Positions 50,869 to 60,743 of a stretch of DNA of 64,000 bases are shown in pieces. This DNA comes from Candidatus Peribacteria bacterium (lineage in GTDB: Bacteria > Patescibacteria > JAEDAM01 > Absconditabacterales > Absconditicoccaceae), in the NCBI GenBank assembly GCA_031261265.1, contig JAISKI010000004.1, positions 20,587 through 84,586 of the forward strand, given 5' to 3'. Made by a program: the position numbers and the translations under genes. The notes under the pieces were generated by a model, which searched no databases, was not told where the DNA came from, and was given only the letters and a program-made list of their open reading frames with translations. The first letter of the stretch is position 1. Each line of letters begins with the position of its first letter.

Positions 50869-53800
50869 ATGAAATCTTTCTCCAAAGTTATGGGAATCTT
50901 GATAGGCTGTTATGCTTTCCTATCGTTCGGTGTATTTGCAGATTACCTGCAAACAAGTATATCTACCCAGCCATTAACAACGACTGCACAGTGTAATGGG
51001 GGGACTTTTCCTATGGTTTATTATGCTGGATCTAGTGCAATTACAGTATCGGATACTTTCCAGAGTGATTCTCCTCGTCTCTGGAAATTTATAGGAGCTT
51101 CTAATGTTGTAGTATATAATCCAAGTGATATATTGCAGTTCTCTCAACCAATTGCTCAAGCATTTCCTTTCTATTCCAATGGAAAACCAGCTAATGTAAG
51201 TAGTGTAGTTATTACAGCTACTCCTATTTCTATCTCTTCTACAATTCCAGCAGGGTATACAAGAAATACTGTGGCAGCACAATTAGTATACGAAATCCAT
51301 AGATATGAGAGAGGATTCACTGCCTCTCCAAACGGAAAGTTTTCAGTTACTTATTTGGCAGAAGGAGCTTCTTCTAGCCAGAAATTTCTCTATAATAATG
51401 CTGATCCGATTCTCCCTACAGTATCTGATAAAGAATGTAGAAATATCTATGTAGGATTTTGTGGTGATGGGGTTATAGATGATACTAATATAAAAAGTTC
51501 TACGAATATTAACGCGGCATTAGCATGAGGTGAAGAATGTGATCCGAATGCTCCAGGGCGAAGTCCAGCTACCTGTAATCCTCAAACCTGTAAAAAAATC
51601 ACTCCTCCATCAACAGCTACAGGAGTCATTACAAAAGTCTTAGTTTCCCCTCAGTATGTCACAAAAACAGGAGAAACGGTAAACTGGAAAATTACCCTAA
51701 CAGCTAGCGGAGGAAATTTAAACCTTGCTAATCTTACTATCAAAGAAAAACTTCCCGCAGAATTGGAATACGTATCTTATACGGTGACAACTCCTAACGG
51801 AGCCACAGTAAACACTCCAACTATTGCAGGGAATGTCGTTGTTTGGGCACTAAATGGGACACTATCTCAAAATAGCTCTATCGTAATCAATTTGGTCACT
51901 AAAGTAAGACAAATGCCACCTGCAGGAAATACCGTTAGAAATGTTGCTTGTCTTGCGAAGAATACTTGAGAAGAATTAAGCTGTGACAATCCTCCCATTA
52001 ATCCAAGTTGTAATTCAAGCTATCATGGACAAGAGGTAGAAAATCTGACTTCAGGGAATTATCTCTGTAATTTTGGTACGGTTTCCAATTTCACAGAAAC
52101 CGATACGGGATGGACATGGAGGTGTAATGGAGAATCTGGGATGACTTCCCCCCAATGTTCTGCAACTAAAAAGGCTACAGAAACTCCAGGAACAGGAACT
52201 ATCGAAAAAACGCTTGTATCTCCTCAATATGTCACTACCACAGGAGAACAGGTCACATGGAAAATCGTAGTGACGGCTAGAAATGGGGCGATTAGTAATT
52301 TCACAATCACAGATAAATTACCAGCAGAATTAGAATTAGTACCAGCACCTTATTATACGGTGTTAGTTTCTAATGGAGTGACGGTAAATGCTCCTACCAT
52401 AAACGGGAATACGATTACTTGGACGACTAATGGAAGTTTGGCAAAAGATAAGACTATAGAAATAGAATTGAGGACAAAGGTAAAGAGTATGCCAAAAAGT
52501 ACGGTACGTAATGTTGCTTGTCTGAAAATAGGAAATAACCCAGAACTCTGTTCCAACCCTCCGATCAACCCAAGTTGTAATTCAACCTATCATGGGCAAG
52601 AGGTGGAAAATCTGACTTCAGGGAACTATCTCTGTAATTTTGGTACGATTTCCAATTTCACAGAAACCGATACGGGATGGACATGGAGCTGTAATGGAGA
52701 GCCATGAACTGCTCTAGCTCAATGTTTAGCTACAAAGCCTAATGCACCTCAGGTATATGACCTTGCCTTGACTAAAAAACTTCTTTCTACGGGACCACTC
52801 AAACTAGGAGACCTTGTGACTTTCAGAATTACCGTCTACAATCAGGGAGATATTACAGCAAATAATGTCAGAATTGTAGATTATGTTCCTACAGGACTTA
52901 TTCCTCAGAATTATACTCTGAATCCTATTTCTGAACCACTCAAATGGACACCGATCTATGATCCCCAGTTTGACTCAGCAATTTTGAATATCAGACAACT
53001 TTTTTATACTATTACCAATCCTATTGCTCCAGGAGCTTCTAGGTCGGTAGATATTACCTTTAAAATTGATCCAGCCTTTGTGGGTACTTCTATCAGAAAT
53101 ATCGCAGAAATCGCACAAGATGATGGAGATGATATTGATAGTACTCCAGATACTGATCCAAATAACGACTGTATGGGAAATAAACATCAGATCGATACAA
53201 AATGTCCAACCGATGAGGATGATCACGATTGGGAAGATATTACTTTTACTACGGATGCCCCAGATTTGTGGATCACCAAGAGATTCTCTGATGGATCAAT
53301 TGGACCAAAAACCTACAAGATTGGAGATACTGTAGAATACAGAATTAATTTTGGAAACAAGGGAAATGCTCCAGCTACGATAGTTTCACTCAGAGATTTT
53401 ATCCCAAAAAATTTGACAGGTGTTTCAAGTATATTGTATCGAACCGATAGTAATAGTACCCACTATAGTGAAATTGTTGAAGGGGGAGATGTAGATGTAT
53501 ATGATGACATCACCTTGCCTGCAGGAGCCTCAGGATATTTTATTGTGAGAGGGACGATTACTTCAGAACACCAGGATTCTAGAACTAATAAAGCCTGTAT
53601 CTATCTTAATAATCGGGAAAAACAATGTGAAAGCATCTGGTATTATTTAGAGACGCCAAAATCTCACCTGAGAATTGAAAAAACTGTGGATAAAACTGAA
53701 GTAAATGTAGGAGATACCGTACAATTCACGTTGAGAGTACGAAATGATGGGCAAACACCAATAACCAACTTTACCGTAGCAGACAAATTACCAAAGTATC

Positions 53801-55860
53801 TTTCTTATGTGAATGGAAGCCAGCGTGGAGGTGAAAATTTCTTTGAATTCTTTCTTGCAGAAGATCCAGCTGAAGTATTGGTTCGAAGTAATTATTTAGC
53901 AACATTACAACCACATGAGTCTATCATATTAACCTTTCGTGCCAGAGTAGAAGGCGTCGGGCGTCATACTAACTGGGCGTGTCTGGTTCATGAAGATATC
54001 TTCCCTAATGCTAATTTTGGCAACTCAGAAAACTGTGATCCAGCAGATGTAGTAGCTAAAGAAAAGCCTTACTGTGGAGATGGTATCAGAAATAATGGAG
54101 AACGTTGTGATTATAATGATCCAACAGAAAGCGGACGAGGGGACGATGGATGTGATACTTCTTGTAATCCTATCAATGACGATCGCCCATACTGTGGAAA
54201 TGGAGTTATTGATCGTAGTTTAAAAGAAACTTGTGAATGTCCAAAAGGAAGCTTATTCTGTAAAGGAAGAGATGTCATCTTCCCTGATGGACACAAAGAC
54301 AATAATGCTTCGTGTACCTACTGTCACATCCCTGATCAGACTACTCCTATTGCCTGTTTCGATGTGGGAAATGGATCAATCTCCATCAACCAAGGAGAAA
54401 TGCTTCCATTCTATCGAAATATTGAAAAAATGGGTGGTGAATATACAGAAATTAATGGAGACTACGAAGATGCAATAGAAAATTATAAGGACAGCAGAGG
54501 GGATTCTTGTAGCGAAGAAGGAGCTATTGCTTTAGACGCGATGGTTTGTACCTTTAAAGTATATAATGGGAATGCCACTCAAAGTTCAGGGGATCCTGTA
54601 TATGAAATCAGAGTTCCTTGCTTTACAAATAAAAACATAAAAGAAACTAATGAAGCATGGAAATCTAATTTATTAAGTGCTTTCGTAAACTGGAATAAAA
54701 ATAATTTTATTAAGGGTACGAATGCTGATGGAGGAAATACCTTCCGATCTTTCAATCCTATTAGTAATACCAGAGGCTTCGCTTTCAGATCTTCTATGTT
54801 TGTAATTGATAACTTTGGAAATACTACTACTCCAAATAAAAGGGACGAAAGACTGATAGAATTCGAAAAATATGGAATAACCGCTTATATCTCAGCTACA
54901 GCAATTGATGCCTATGGAGAATATAAATTGTCTCTGGATTCTGTAGAATATCTCCAGTGTAGCGGTGGAAAGCGAAAAGAGCAAACGCCATACAACAGAG
55001 TCTGTGATGTAAATTTCTCTGTGACCAAGCCATACATTATACAGAAAACTCCTGCAGGAAATATTACAAATACTACATTTGATGTGAGTAAATTCTTTAT
55101 GTATGCTGATGGTACTAAAACCTCATTTTCTACCCTCTTGAGTAAGGTGATATCTACGGGAGGGGTATATAATGCAACAACTGAAGTAAAAAATGCTCTC
55201 AGCGGATTCATCAATAAATATTCCAAGTTAGCGGTTAACTTAGAGTGAGAATTATTTGGAAGTACTTCCGTAAAGAAAGTGCCTGGGAAAGATATCTATT
55301 TCGTAAATGGAGATTTAGATATCGATGGTTTCCGATTTGACTATGATATTAGCAAAACCAAAATAAAAGAGGTACACGGAACTAATTCCATTTACAATAG
55401 ACCATTTACTATCATACAAACAGTGGGAAATACGACCATAAAAGGAAATCTGAATCATAACATGATGTTGCTGACCAACGGAACAATCACCTTTGATGGA
55501 AGTAAAAACTGTAATGATGCTCAAGTAGTCAAAGGAATCTTCTATGCAGCAATGGGCTTCAAAACCTCAAATGTTGCTATAAATAATAACTTAAAAAATC
55601 CAGATCGATGTATCGGTGGGGCTCTCCATATTCAAGGAATCGCCATTGGAGATGGATTACAAACGGTTGCAGCCAACAGAAGATCAGAATTGAATCAATG
55701 GTTCCGATCTTCAGCATCACAAACAGCAGCCACTCGTAGAAATTATATTATGAATGGTGCAGCGGTATTGATCGAATATGCCACTTCTGTCTTTACCAAG
55801 GCTACTATGCCTCCAGGTGCAGAAGAATTTACCACGGCACTTACCGTCTATAGACAATAA
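50869..55860 (+). CDS. Giant surface protein with DUF11 repeats
   Basis: 1663 residues through several TGAs. The signal peptide (FSKVMGILIGCYAFLSFGVFA) is followed by a beta-rich region, then about five DUF11-type (conserved repeat) domains: KVLVSPQYVTKTGETVNWKIT, KTLVSPQYVTTTGEQVTWKIV, LTKKLLSTGPLKLGDLVTFRIT, ITKRFSDGSIGPKTYKIGD, and IEKTVDKTEVNVGDTVQFTL. The first two lie in a ~195-residue tandem duplication that includes CNSSYHGQEVENLTSGNYLC. Then come Cys-rich CGDGIRNNGERCDYND / CGNGVIDRSLKETCECPKG segments like those in the 12967 gene, and a C-terminal unknown domain. It is likely a long stalk-like adhesin. Confidence 0.75.
51600..52745 (+). repeat. Tandem ~580-bp coding duplication
   Basis: Two successive copies of DUF11 domain plus the Cys-containing module (NPSCNSxYHGQEVENLTSGNYLC ... 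TDTGWTW). The second half is nearly identical at DNA level (gaggtagaaaatctgact versus gaggtggaaaatctgact), so the duplication is recent or homogenised. Confidence 0.75.
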
Positions 55861-55905
55861 TCAAGAGAATAACACCAAATGTAGGGACGGGTCTTGAACC
55901 CGTCC

Positions 55906-55931
55906 ACCCCGCAGTCCTGCGGGGTTTTTTC
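55906..55931 (+). terminator. Rho-independent terminator
   Basis: accccgcag / ctgcggggt stem then six T. It is preceded by another palindrome (gggacgggtc / gaacccgtcc, 55884-55905). The remaining ~195 bp to rpsL hold only AT-rich sequence and a promoter. Confidence 0.85.
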
Positions 55932-56047
55932 AATGTAGGATCGCCGTAGGCAATAAGATATTTGATTTTATAAAGAATTTTTATCTCACAAAATCAGCTT
56001 TCCCATTATTGTTTCTCACCTAAAAACATTTTTATCGTAAATTCGAC

Positions 56048-56077
56048 TTGATTTTTGTTTCGGATTCTGTATATATT
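56048..56077 (+). promoter_or_regulatory. Predicted promoter of rpsL operon
   Basis: TTGATT (56048-56053) with TATATA (56070-56075, 16-bp spacer) or TATATT (56072-56077, 18-bp spacer), ~50 bp before rpsL. Confidence 0.45.
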
Positions 56078-56126
56078 CTTTCACTGTTAGTAAAAATCCT
56101 TTATCTTATTTGTTTATACGTATCTA

Positions 56127-56549
56127 ATGCCAACGATCAATCAGCTCATCAGACAAGGAAGAGCAAAGAAAAAATCTAAATCTAAAGCACCTGTACTTCA
56201 GTTTGGGCTCAATAAACTTCAGGGAGACAAAAAAGTGGCAAATCCTGCTCCGTTCAAGAGAGGGGTATGTCTCAAAGTTTCCGTGATGGGACCTAAAAAG
56301 CCAAATTCAGCACAGAGAAAGTTTGCAAAAGTCAGACTTTCTAATGCTTCCGAAGTATTGGCCTACATCCCAGGAGAATCTCATTCTCTCCAGGAGCATA
56401 GTGTGGTACTTGTACGTGGAGGTCGTGTAAAAGATCTTCCAGGTGTGAAATATCATATTGTTCGTGGAAAATACGATGCTAATCCTGTAGCAAATAGAAA
56501 AAAGTCTCGTTCTCTTTATGGAGCTAAGAGACCAAAAGCTGGTAAATAA
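56127..56549 (+). CDS. rpsL: Ribosomal protein uS12
   Basis: 140 residues: [83 protein letters not shown]. It contains the decoding-centre loop with conserved Lys and the KPNSA segment. Canonically followed by rpsG. Confidence 0.96.
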   Translation: MPTINQLIRQGRAKKKSKSKAPVLQFGLNKLQGDKKVANPAPFKRGVCLKVSVMGPKKPNSAQRKFAKVRLSNASEVLAYIPGESHSLQEHSVVLVRGGRVKDLPGVKYHIVRGKYDANPVANRKKSRSLYGAKRPKAGK

Positions 56550-56602
56550 TAATGCAAATAATCTTCTGTAATTCTTTTAAATCTTCTGTAATCTTATCTT
56601 CC

Positions 56603-57055
56603 ATGTCTAAAGCAACAAATGCAGGTATCCAACAGTCAAATGAAGAAAAATTGATTAATCATTTGATGAAAGATGGAAAAAAATCTGTAGCCAAAAAAAT
56701 CTACGAGAACGCTCTCAAGGAGATCAAAAAAAGTGGACATATGAATCCGTCAGTAGTAGTACAAGCTGCGATTGAAAATGCCTCTCCAAATGTGATGATT
56801 AAATCCAAAAGAATTGGAGGAGCTGTTTATCAAGTACCCGTGGAAGTAAAGCCAGCAAAAAGGTTCTTTTTCGCTACGAAATGGATCCTAGATGCTGCGA
56901 GAGGAAAAGCAGGAAAGCCAATGTATAAAAAATTGGCTGAAGAGCTTATCGCTGCTTACGGAAGCCAGGGTTCAGCAGTAAAGAAAAAAGAGGAAGCTCA
57001 CAAAATGGCTGAAGCCAACAAAGCTTTCGCTTATATGGCAAAATATGTAAACTAA
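56603..57055 (+). CDS. rpsG: Ribosomal protein uS7
   Basis: 150 residues. LINHLMKDGKKSVAKKIYENAL, NASPNVMIKSKRIGGAVYQVPVEV, and KKEEAHKMAEANKAFAYMAKY are canonical S7 features. ATG 56603 (MSKATNAG) was chosen over a start at 56552 because the earlier stretch is built from the dispersed aatcttctgtaatc repeat. fusA and tuf do not follow. Confidence 0.94.
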   Translation: MSKATNAGIQQSNEEKLINHLMKDGKKSVAKKIYENALKEIKKSGHMNPSVVVQAAIENASPNVMIKSKRIGGAVYQVPVEVKPAKRFFFATKWILDAARGKAGKPMYKKLAEELIAAYGSQGSAVKKKEEAHKMAEANKAFAYMAKYVN

Positions 57056-57097
57056 TTCAATGTTCAATGTAATATTTATTTTATCACCTTTATACAA

Positions 57098-57370
57098 ATG
57101 TGAGATACCAACGGAAGGAAAATAGCCCACATTCTCAAAAAAATCACGTGGCACAGAAAGAAATCTACAAAAAAGCATGAAAATGCAATTGAGTGGTACA
57201 TTTTGACTCTTAGAAAAGAATCAAAACTTGGTGCTGAAAATAAATGGGTGATCAGAACTAAAGAAAAAGCTCTCGCTAGACTTCAAAAAATGGGAATCCC
57301 TGCGAGCAGAGTACAAGAGATCCTTGAAGCTAGAGGACATAAAGATTTATCATCTAAAGTTGTATACTAA
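57098..57370 (+). CDS. Small basic protein in ribosomal gene cluster
   Basis: 90 residues beginning ATG-TGA (Met-Gly): MGDTNGRKIAHILKKITWHRKKSTKKHENAIEWYILTLRKESKLG ... LARLQKMGIPASRVQEILEARGHKDL. Very basic and probably helical. I do not recognise it as a universal ribosomal protein. Its place between rpsG and rplS suggests a ribosome- or RNA-associated role (inference). It is visible as a full ORF only with TGA = Gly. Its TAA overlaps the next ATG (TAATG). Confidence 0.55.
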
Positions 57371-57516
57371 TGAGGTTAAGAACCAACGCTAAAAGAAAGC
57401 TGAATAAAGCACTTACGAGAGTAGAAAAAGTGGTAATTATGGACGTAAGAAAAATGCTGGAACAGCAGAAAAAATGGAAAGCAAAAGTGGTAAATAGTAA
57501 AGTTGTCACGAAATAA
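57370..57516 (+). CDS. Tiny basic protein (48 residues)
   Basis: MRLRTNAKRKLNKALTRVEKVVIMDVRKML then EQQKKWKAKVVNSKVVTK, almost half Lys/Arg in places, with one predicted helix. Its start overlaps the stop of the preceding gene, so translation is probably coupled. No family was recognised. It could be a lineage-specific ribosome-associated peptide; length and context are the only support. Confidence 0.45.
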   Translation: MRLRTNAKRKLNKALTRVEKVVIMDVRKMLEQQKKWKAKVVNSKVVTK

Positions 57517-57570
57517 TATTTCTGGCAAACTTCCGAAATCTTTTTTAATCTTCTGTAATTAAAATTACCA

Positions 57571-57951
57571 ATGAACTACAAAAGACTACAAGCAGTCTAC
57601 GATACCTATGGAGCCCCAATCCTTCCTGTAAAACAGGGAATGTATTTGGAAATTCACGAAAAAGTGGGAGAAGGTACCACAGAAAGAACTTGGAGATTCA
57701 AAGGATTGGTTATCAAAACCAAGAAAGAAAATCATCCTGACGGTACGTTTACTATCAGAGGAACTGCTTCTGGTATCACCATCGAGAAAATTTATCCGTT
57801 TTCTTTCGGAAAATTCGAAAAAGTACTCCTGCTGGATGAATACAAGATCAGAAAATCTAAACTCTATTACATGAGAGATAAAATCGGAAAGGATGCCAGA
57901 TTAAAAAGCAAAATTACCGCAGATCGCAGAGAAAAGGATTTAACGAAATAA
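57571..57951 (+). CDS. rplS: Ribosomal protein bL19
   Basis: 126 residues with the bL19 signature pattern: VGEGTTERTWRFKGLVIKTKK, GTFTIRGTASGITIEKIYPFSF, and RKSKLYYMRDKIGKDARLK. It contacts the inter-subunit bridge. The usual neighbours (rpsP, rimM, trmD) are absent. Confidence 0.88.
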   Translation: MNYKRLQAVYDTYGAPILPVKQGMYLEIHEKVGEGTTERTWRFKGLVIKTKKENHPDGTFTIRGTASGITIEKIYPFSFGKFEKVLLLDEYKIRKSKLYYMRDKIGKDARLKSKITADRREKDLTK

Positions 57952-57991
57952 GAGTTCATCTACTGTTTTAATTGTTTATAGTGTACCCCTA

Positions 57992-58618
57992 ATGAAACTT
58001 GCTGTACAAAAACGTGAAGTAGTCGGAAAAAAGGTCAAAAATCTGAGAAAACAAGGATTAATACCTGCGATTGTATACGGAAAACATCTTCCTGAATCGC
58101 AAAGTATCTCTTGTGTAAAAAATGACCTCTTAAGAGTCTACAAAGCCTCAGGATATACCACTCCCGTGGAATTGACAGGAGATCTGAATCAATTAGTATT
58201 GATCCACTCTTTCCAATTAGATCCTATCTTGGATGAAATTATTACTGCAGACTTCTTGGCGGTAAGTAGAACTGAGAAAGTATCTGCTGATGTGCCAGTA
58301 GTGGTAGTAGGAGAGTCTCCATTGGAAAAACTCAATGAAGGAAGAGTACAGCTCATCAAAGATACGGTAGAAGTAGAAGCATTCCCTCAGGATTTGCCAT
58401 CTCAGATTGAAATTGATGCTTCCACCTTAACCTCTGTAAATGATGTGGTATTCGTAAAAGACTTGAAAGTCTCTTCAAAGGTAGAAATTCTCGATGATAG
58501 TGAATTACCAGTGGTCACTATTGCAGTGCTCTCTGATGAACCAGAAGAATCTACTGGAGCAGAGGGAATTACAGCTGAAGCAACAAGTGCTGGTGCAGAA
58601 GCAACGAAATCAGAATAA
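57992..58618 (+). CDS. rplY: Ribosomal protein bL25 (CTC form)
   Basis: 208 residues. The N-terminal 5S-binding domain reads QKREVVGKKVKNLRKQGLIPAIVYGKHLP, followed by the C-terminal CTC beta-domain (EVEAFPQDLPSQIEIDASTLTSVNDVVFVKDLKV) and an acidic, Ala/Thr/Glu-rich tail. The two-domain form is the general stress protein CTC type. Confidence 0.93.
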   Translation: MKLAVQKREVVGKKVKNLRKQGLIPAIVYGKHLPESQSISCVKNDLLRVYKASGYTTPVELTGDLNQLVLIHSFQLDPILDEIITADFLAVSRTEKVSADVPVVVVGESPLEKLNEGRVQLIKDTVEVEAFPQDLPSQIEIDASTLTSVNDVVFVKDLKVSSKVEILDDSELPVVTIAVLSDEPEESTGAEGITAEATSAGAEATKSE

Positions 58619-58664
58619 AAAGCTGATGTTGCAAACTTCTTTTAGATTATGTTAGGTTATACTA

Positions 58665-58853
58665 ATGGCTAGAGTGTGCTATTTCACAGGAAAGAAAACC
58701 GTTTCAGGAAATAATAGATCTCACAGTATGAGATCTACCAAAAGGTCCTTTAAACCCAATCTGATAAATAAATGGATTAGATTGGAAGACGGTTCTAGAG
58801 TAAAAGTAAAAATTAATTCTAAACTCTACAAAAAGTTTAAGGGTTTTGTGTAA
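58665..58853 (+). CDS. rpmB: Ribosomal protein bL28
   Basis: 62 residues: [33 protein letters not shown] then basic LYKKFKGFV end. Typical L28 length, and the TGKK...GNNRSHS motif is intact. Confidence 0.93.
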   Translation: MARVCYFTGKKTVSGNNRSHSMRSTKRSFKPNLINKWIRLEDGSRVKVKINSKLYKKFKGFV

Positions 58854-58919
58854 GATATAAAATATCTTCGCTTGAAAATACTGGAGAAAACATCATATTA
58901 GAATAGGTTTGCTGATTGT

Positions 58920-58993
58920 GGGGTAGTAGCTCAGTCGGTAGAGCAACCCCGCTGTTAGAGCGGGGGTGATCCTAGGGTTGTCGATCCCATAAA
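58920..58993 (+). pseudogene. tRNA-Asn(GUU) with degenerate 3' end
   Basis: The 5' acceptor strand GGGGTAG, D arm and anticodon arm CCCGC-TGTTAGA-GCGGG (GTT) are intact. The T arm (aGGGTTGTCGATCCC) is altered, and the 3' acceptor strand CTACCCC is missing, replaced by ataaaaatcgg. An intact version of the missing 3' half lies at 59378-59437. It is probably non-functional unless repaired or joined in trans. Confidence 0.7.
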
Positions 58994-58999
58994 AATCGG

Positions 59000-59133
59000 A
59001 AAAGAAGACTAATAGAGATCAAAATACTTGGTGAGGGGTAGTAGCTCAGTCGGTAGAGCAATAGCCTTTTAAGCTAGTGGTCCTGGGTTCGATCCCCAGC
59101 TACCCCAAAGTATTTGCTTTAGAGTCTTCTTTT
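59000..59133. repeat. Inverted repeats flanking tRNA-Lys
   Basis: The left arm 59000-59029 (aaaagaagact ... aaatactt) is the inverse of the right arm 59108-59133 (aagtattt ... agtcttctttt). tRNA-Lys occupies the loop. It could be a processing stem or the ends of a small mobile unit. Confidence 0.7.
59035..59107 (+). tRNA. tRNA-Lys(UUU)
   Basis: Acceptor GGGGTAG/CTACCCC, D arm GCTC/GAGC, anticodon loop CTTTTAA (TTT), T arm CTGGG-TTCGATC-CCCAG, discriminator A. The outermost anticodon-stem pair (A27-G43) is mismatched. Its 5' and 3' ends are nearly identical to the tRNA-Asn fragments on either side. Confidence 0.9.
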
Positions 59134-59153
59134 TAATTGTTTATTCTCATATA

Positions 59154-59399
59154 ATGGAGCAACGATGTGTATACATTCTTAAAGGAGATAGATATTACAT
59201 AGGGTCTACTTGTGACTTAGGCAGAAGACTGAGTGATCATAAGAGAGGAAATACGAAAACTACAAAGAGGATAGGAAATCGAGAACTAATAACAAGTATA
59301 TGCTGTGCAACTAAAGAGGAGGCGAGAGCCTTGGAAAGTAAAATTAAATGTTCTGCTCATCCAGAAAGATGGTGCAAGGTAGAGCAACCCCGCTGTTAG
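59154..59399 (+). CDS. GIY-YIG endonuclease-like protein inserted in tRNA cluster
   Basis: 81 residues: MEQRCVYILKGDRYYIGSTCDLGRRLSDHKRGN (GIY-YIG core with catalytic Arg), then TKEEARALESKIKCSAHPERW. The last codons (VEQPRC-stop) are read from the D-loop and anticodon arm of a tRNA-Asn fragment, so gene and tRNA overlap by 22 bp. It resembles the protein at 40248 and the relic at 59488. Homing-type behaviour at tRNA genes is inferred from position. Confidence 0.75.
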   Translation: MEQRCVYILKGDRYYIGSTCDLGRRLSDHKRGNTKTTKRIGNRELITSICCATKEEARALESKIKCSAHPERWCKVEQPRC

Positions 59400-59437
59400 A
59401 GCGGGGGTGGTCCTGGGTTCGATCCCCAGCTACCCCA
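59378..59437 (+). pseudogene. 3' fragment of tRNA-Asn(GUU)
   Basis: Starts in the D loop (ggtagagc), with intact anticodon arm CCCGC-TGTTAGA-GCGGG, T arm CTGGG-TTCGATC-CCCAG, acceptor strand CTACCCC and A. The 5' acceptor half is absent and replaced by the GIY-YIG gene. Together with 58920-58936 it would make one complete tRNA-Asn. Confidence 0.8.
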
Positions 59438-59487
59438 GAAGAAAATTATCTATGAGAGTATCTTTTTTTATTTCCCACTTACCGCTT

Positions 59488-59582
59488 ATAGAACAACGAT
59501 GTGTATGCATTCTTAGCGGAAGCCCTGCAATTAGAGAAAAAGATAAAAAAGTCAGGACATATTGAAAGGCGAATCATATAAC
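59488..59582 (+). pseudogene. Relic of a GIY-YIG gene with internal deletion
   Basis: gaacaacgatgtgtatgcatt closely matches the start of the 59154 gene. It is then followed directly by codons for LQLEKKIKKSGHIERRI, matching that gene's C-terminal helix. The catalytic middle is missing. A third footprint of the same family, beside the same tRNA fragments. Confidence 0.65.
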
Positions 59583-59656
59583 CCACAAGTTTTTTAATTT
59601 GCATTGTACCCTAATTTCTATAGAGTGAGATTATCATTTACTTCCCTCTTTCATTG

Positions 59657-60685
59657 ATGCTCACCATCCAATCAAATATCTCCCTCCTTCCGTATACCAC
59701 TTTCCGTATTGATGTACAAACAAAATATTTCACTGAAATTCATTCTGAAGCAGAACTTCAAGAGCTTTTCTCTTCCCCTCTTTTCCAACAGGAAAAAAAG
59801 CAGATCTTAGGGGGAGGGGCGAAAACCTTTTTTACCAAAGATTTTGAAGGACTCGTGATAAAAGTAGCGATAAAAGGAATCCAACTCGAAAAAGAGACGG
59901 AAACTCAACTCCACATTCGTGCAGGTGCTGGCGAAGATTGGTCAGATTTTGTGACTTTTTGTAATGAACAGAACCGAGCAGGTATTGAAAATCTGATTGC
60001 TATCCCTGGAAATGTAGGTACTGCCCCCTTTTCTAATATCGGAGCCTATGGAGTAGAGGTTGGAAAGGTAGTTGAACGAGTGGAGGGGTATGATTTGACC
60101 ACAGGAGAAAAGAAAACCTATTCCCATGAGCAATGCCAATTTGGCTACCGTACTAGCATATTTAAATCAGCTTTGAGGAACCAATTTTTGATCACTGCAG
60201 TGGGATTCACCTTACAAAAATTTAATGATTCTTATCCGTTCATTACGAAATACCCTGATGTTCAAACGTGCTTGCAGGGAATAACTCCCAAATCTCTCAC
60301 CGAAATTTCCGATATCATTGCAGACATCAGATCCAAAAAATTACCAGATGTAAAAAAAATAGGAACCGTAGGCAGCTTTTTCGTTAATCCTTTTGTCTGC
60401 CAAGAACACTTCTTATCCTTACAAAAAGCCTACCCCGAAATGCCCTTTTATCCAGTAGCTGATACTCCTGAAGTCATAAAACTTTCAGCAGGACGATTAA
60501 TAGAAAAAGCTGGATTAAAAGGATATTCCACAGGGAAAGTAGGGACCTTCCCACAAAACGCCTTAGCGATCGTCAATGAATCAGCTACCGCAAGCGAGGT
60601 AGTAGCATTGGTGGACTATATCCAGCAAACCGTGAAAGAGAAATTTTGAGTAATATTGACCCCAGAGGCAGTATATGTAGACTAA
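59657..60685 (+). CDS. murB: UDP-N-acetylenolpyruvoylglucosamine reductase MurB
   Basis: 342 residues; it reduces UDP-GlcNAc-enolpyruvate to UDP-MurNAc for peptidoglycan. FAD-binding features: NISLLPYTTFRIDVQTKYF, ILGGGAKTFF, GIENLIAIPGNVGTAPFSNIGAYGVEV, and FGYRTSIFKS. The C-terminal domain has KKIGTVGSFFVNPFV (catalytic Ser) and SAGRLIEKAGLKGYSTGKVG. TGA 60647-60649 is read as Gly, extending the protein 12 residues to TAA. ATG 59657 was preferred over a TTG one codon earlier. Long, E. coli-like type. Confidence 0.93.
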
Positions 60686-60743
60686 TTTCCTCAAAATCTT
60701 TCCAAAAATTTGCAAAATTTCTCCTTCTGACTATACTTATAGT

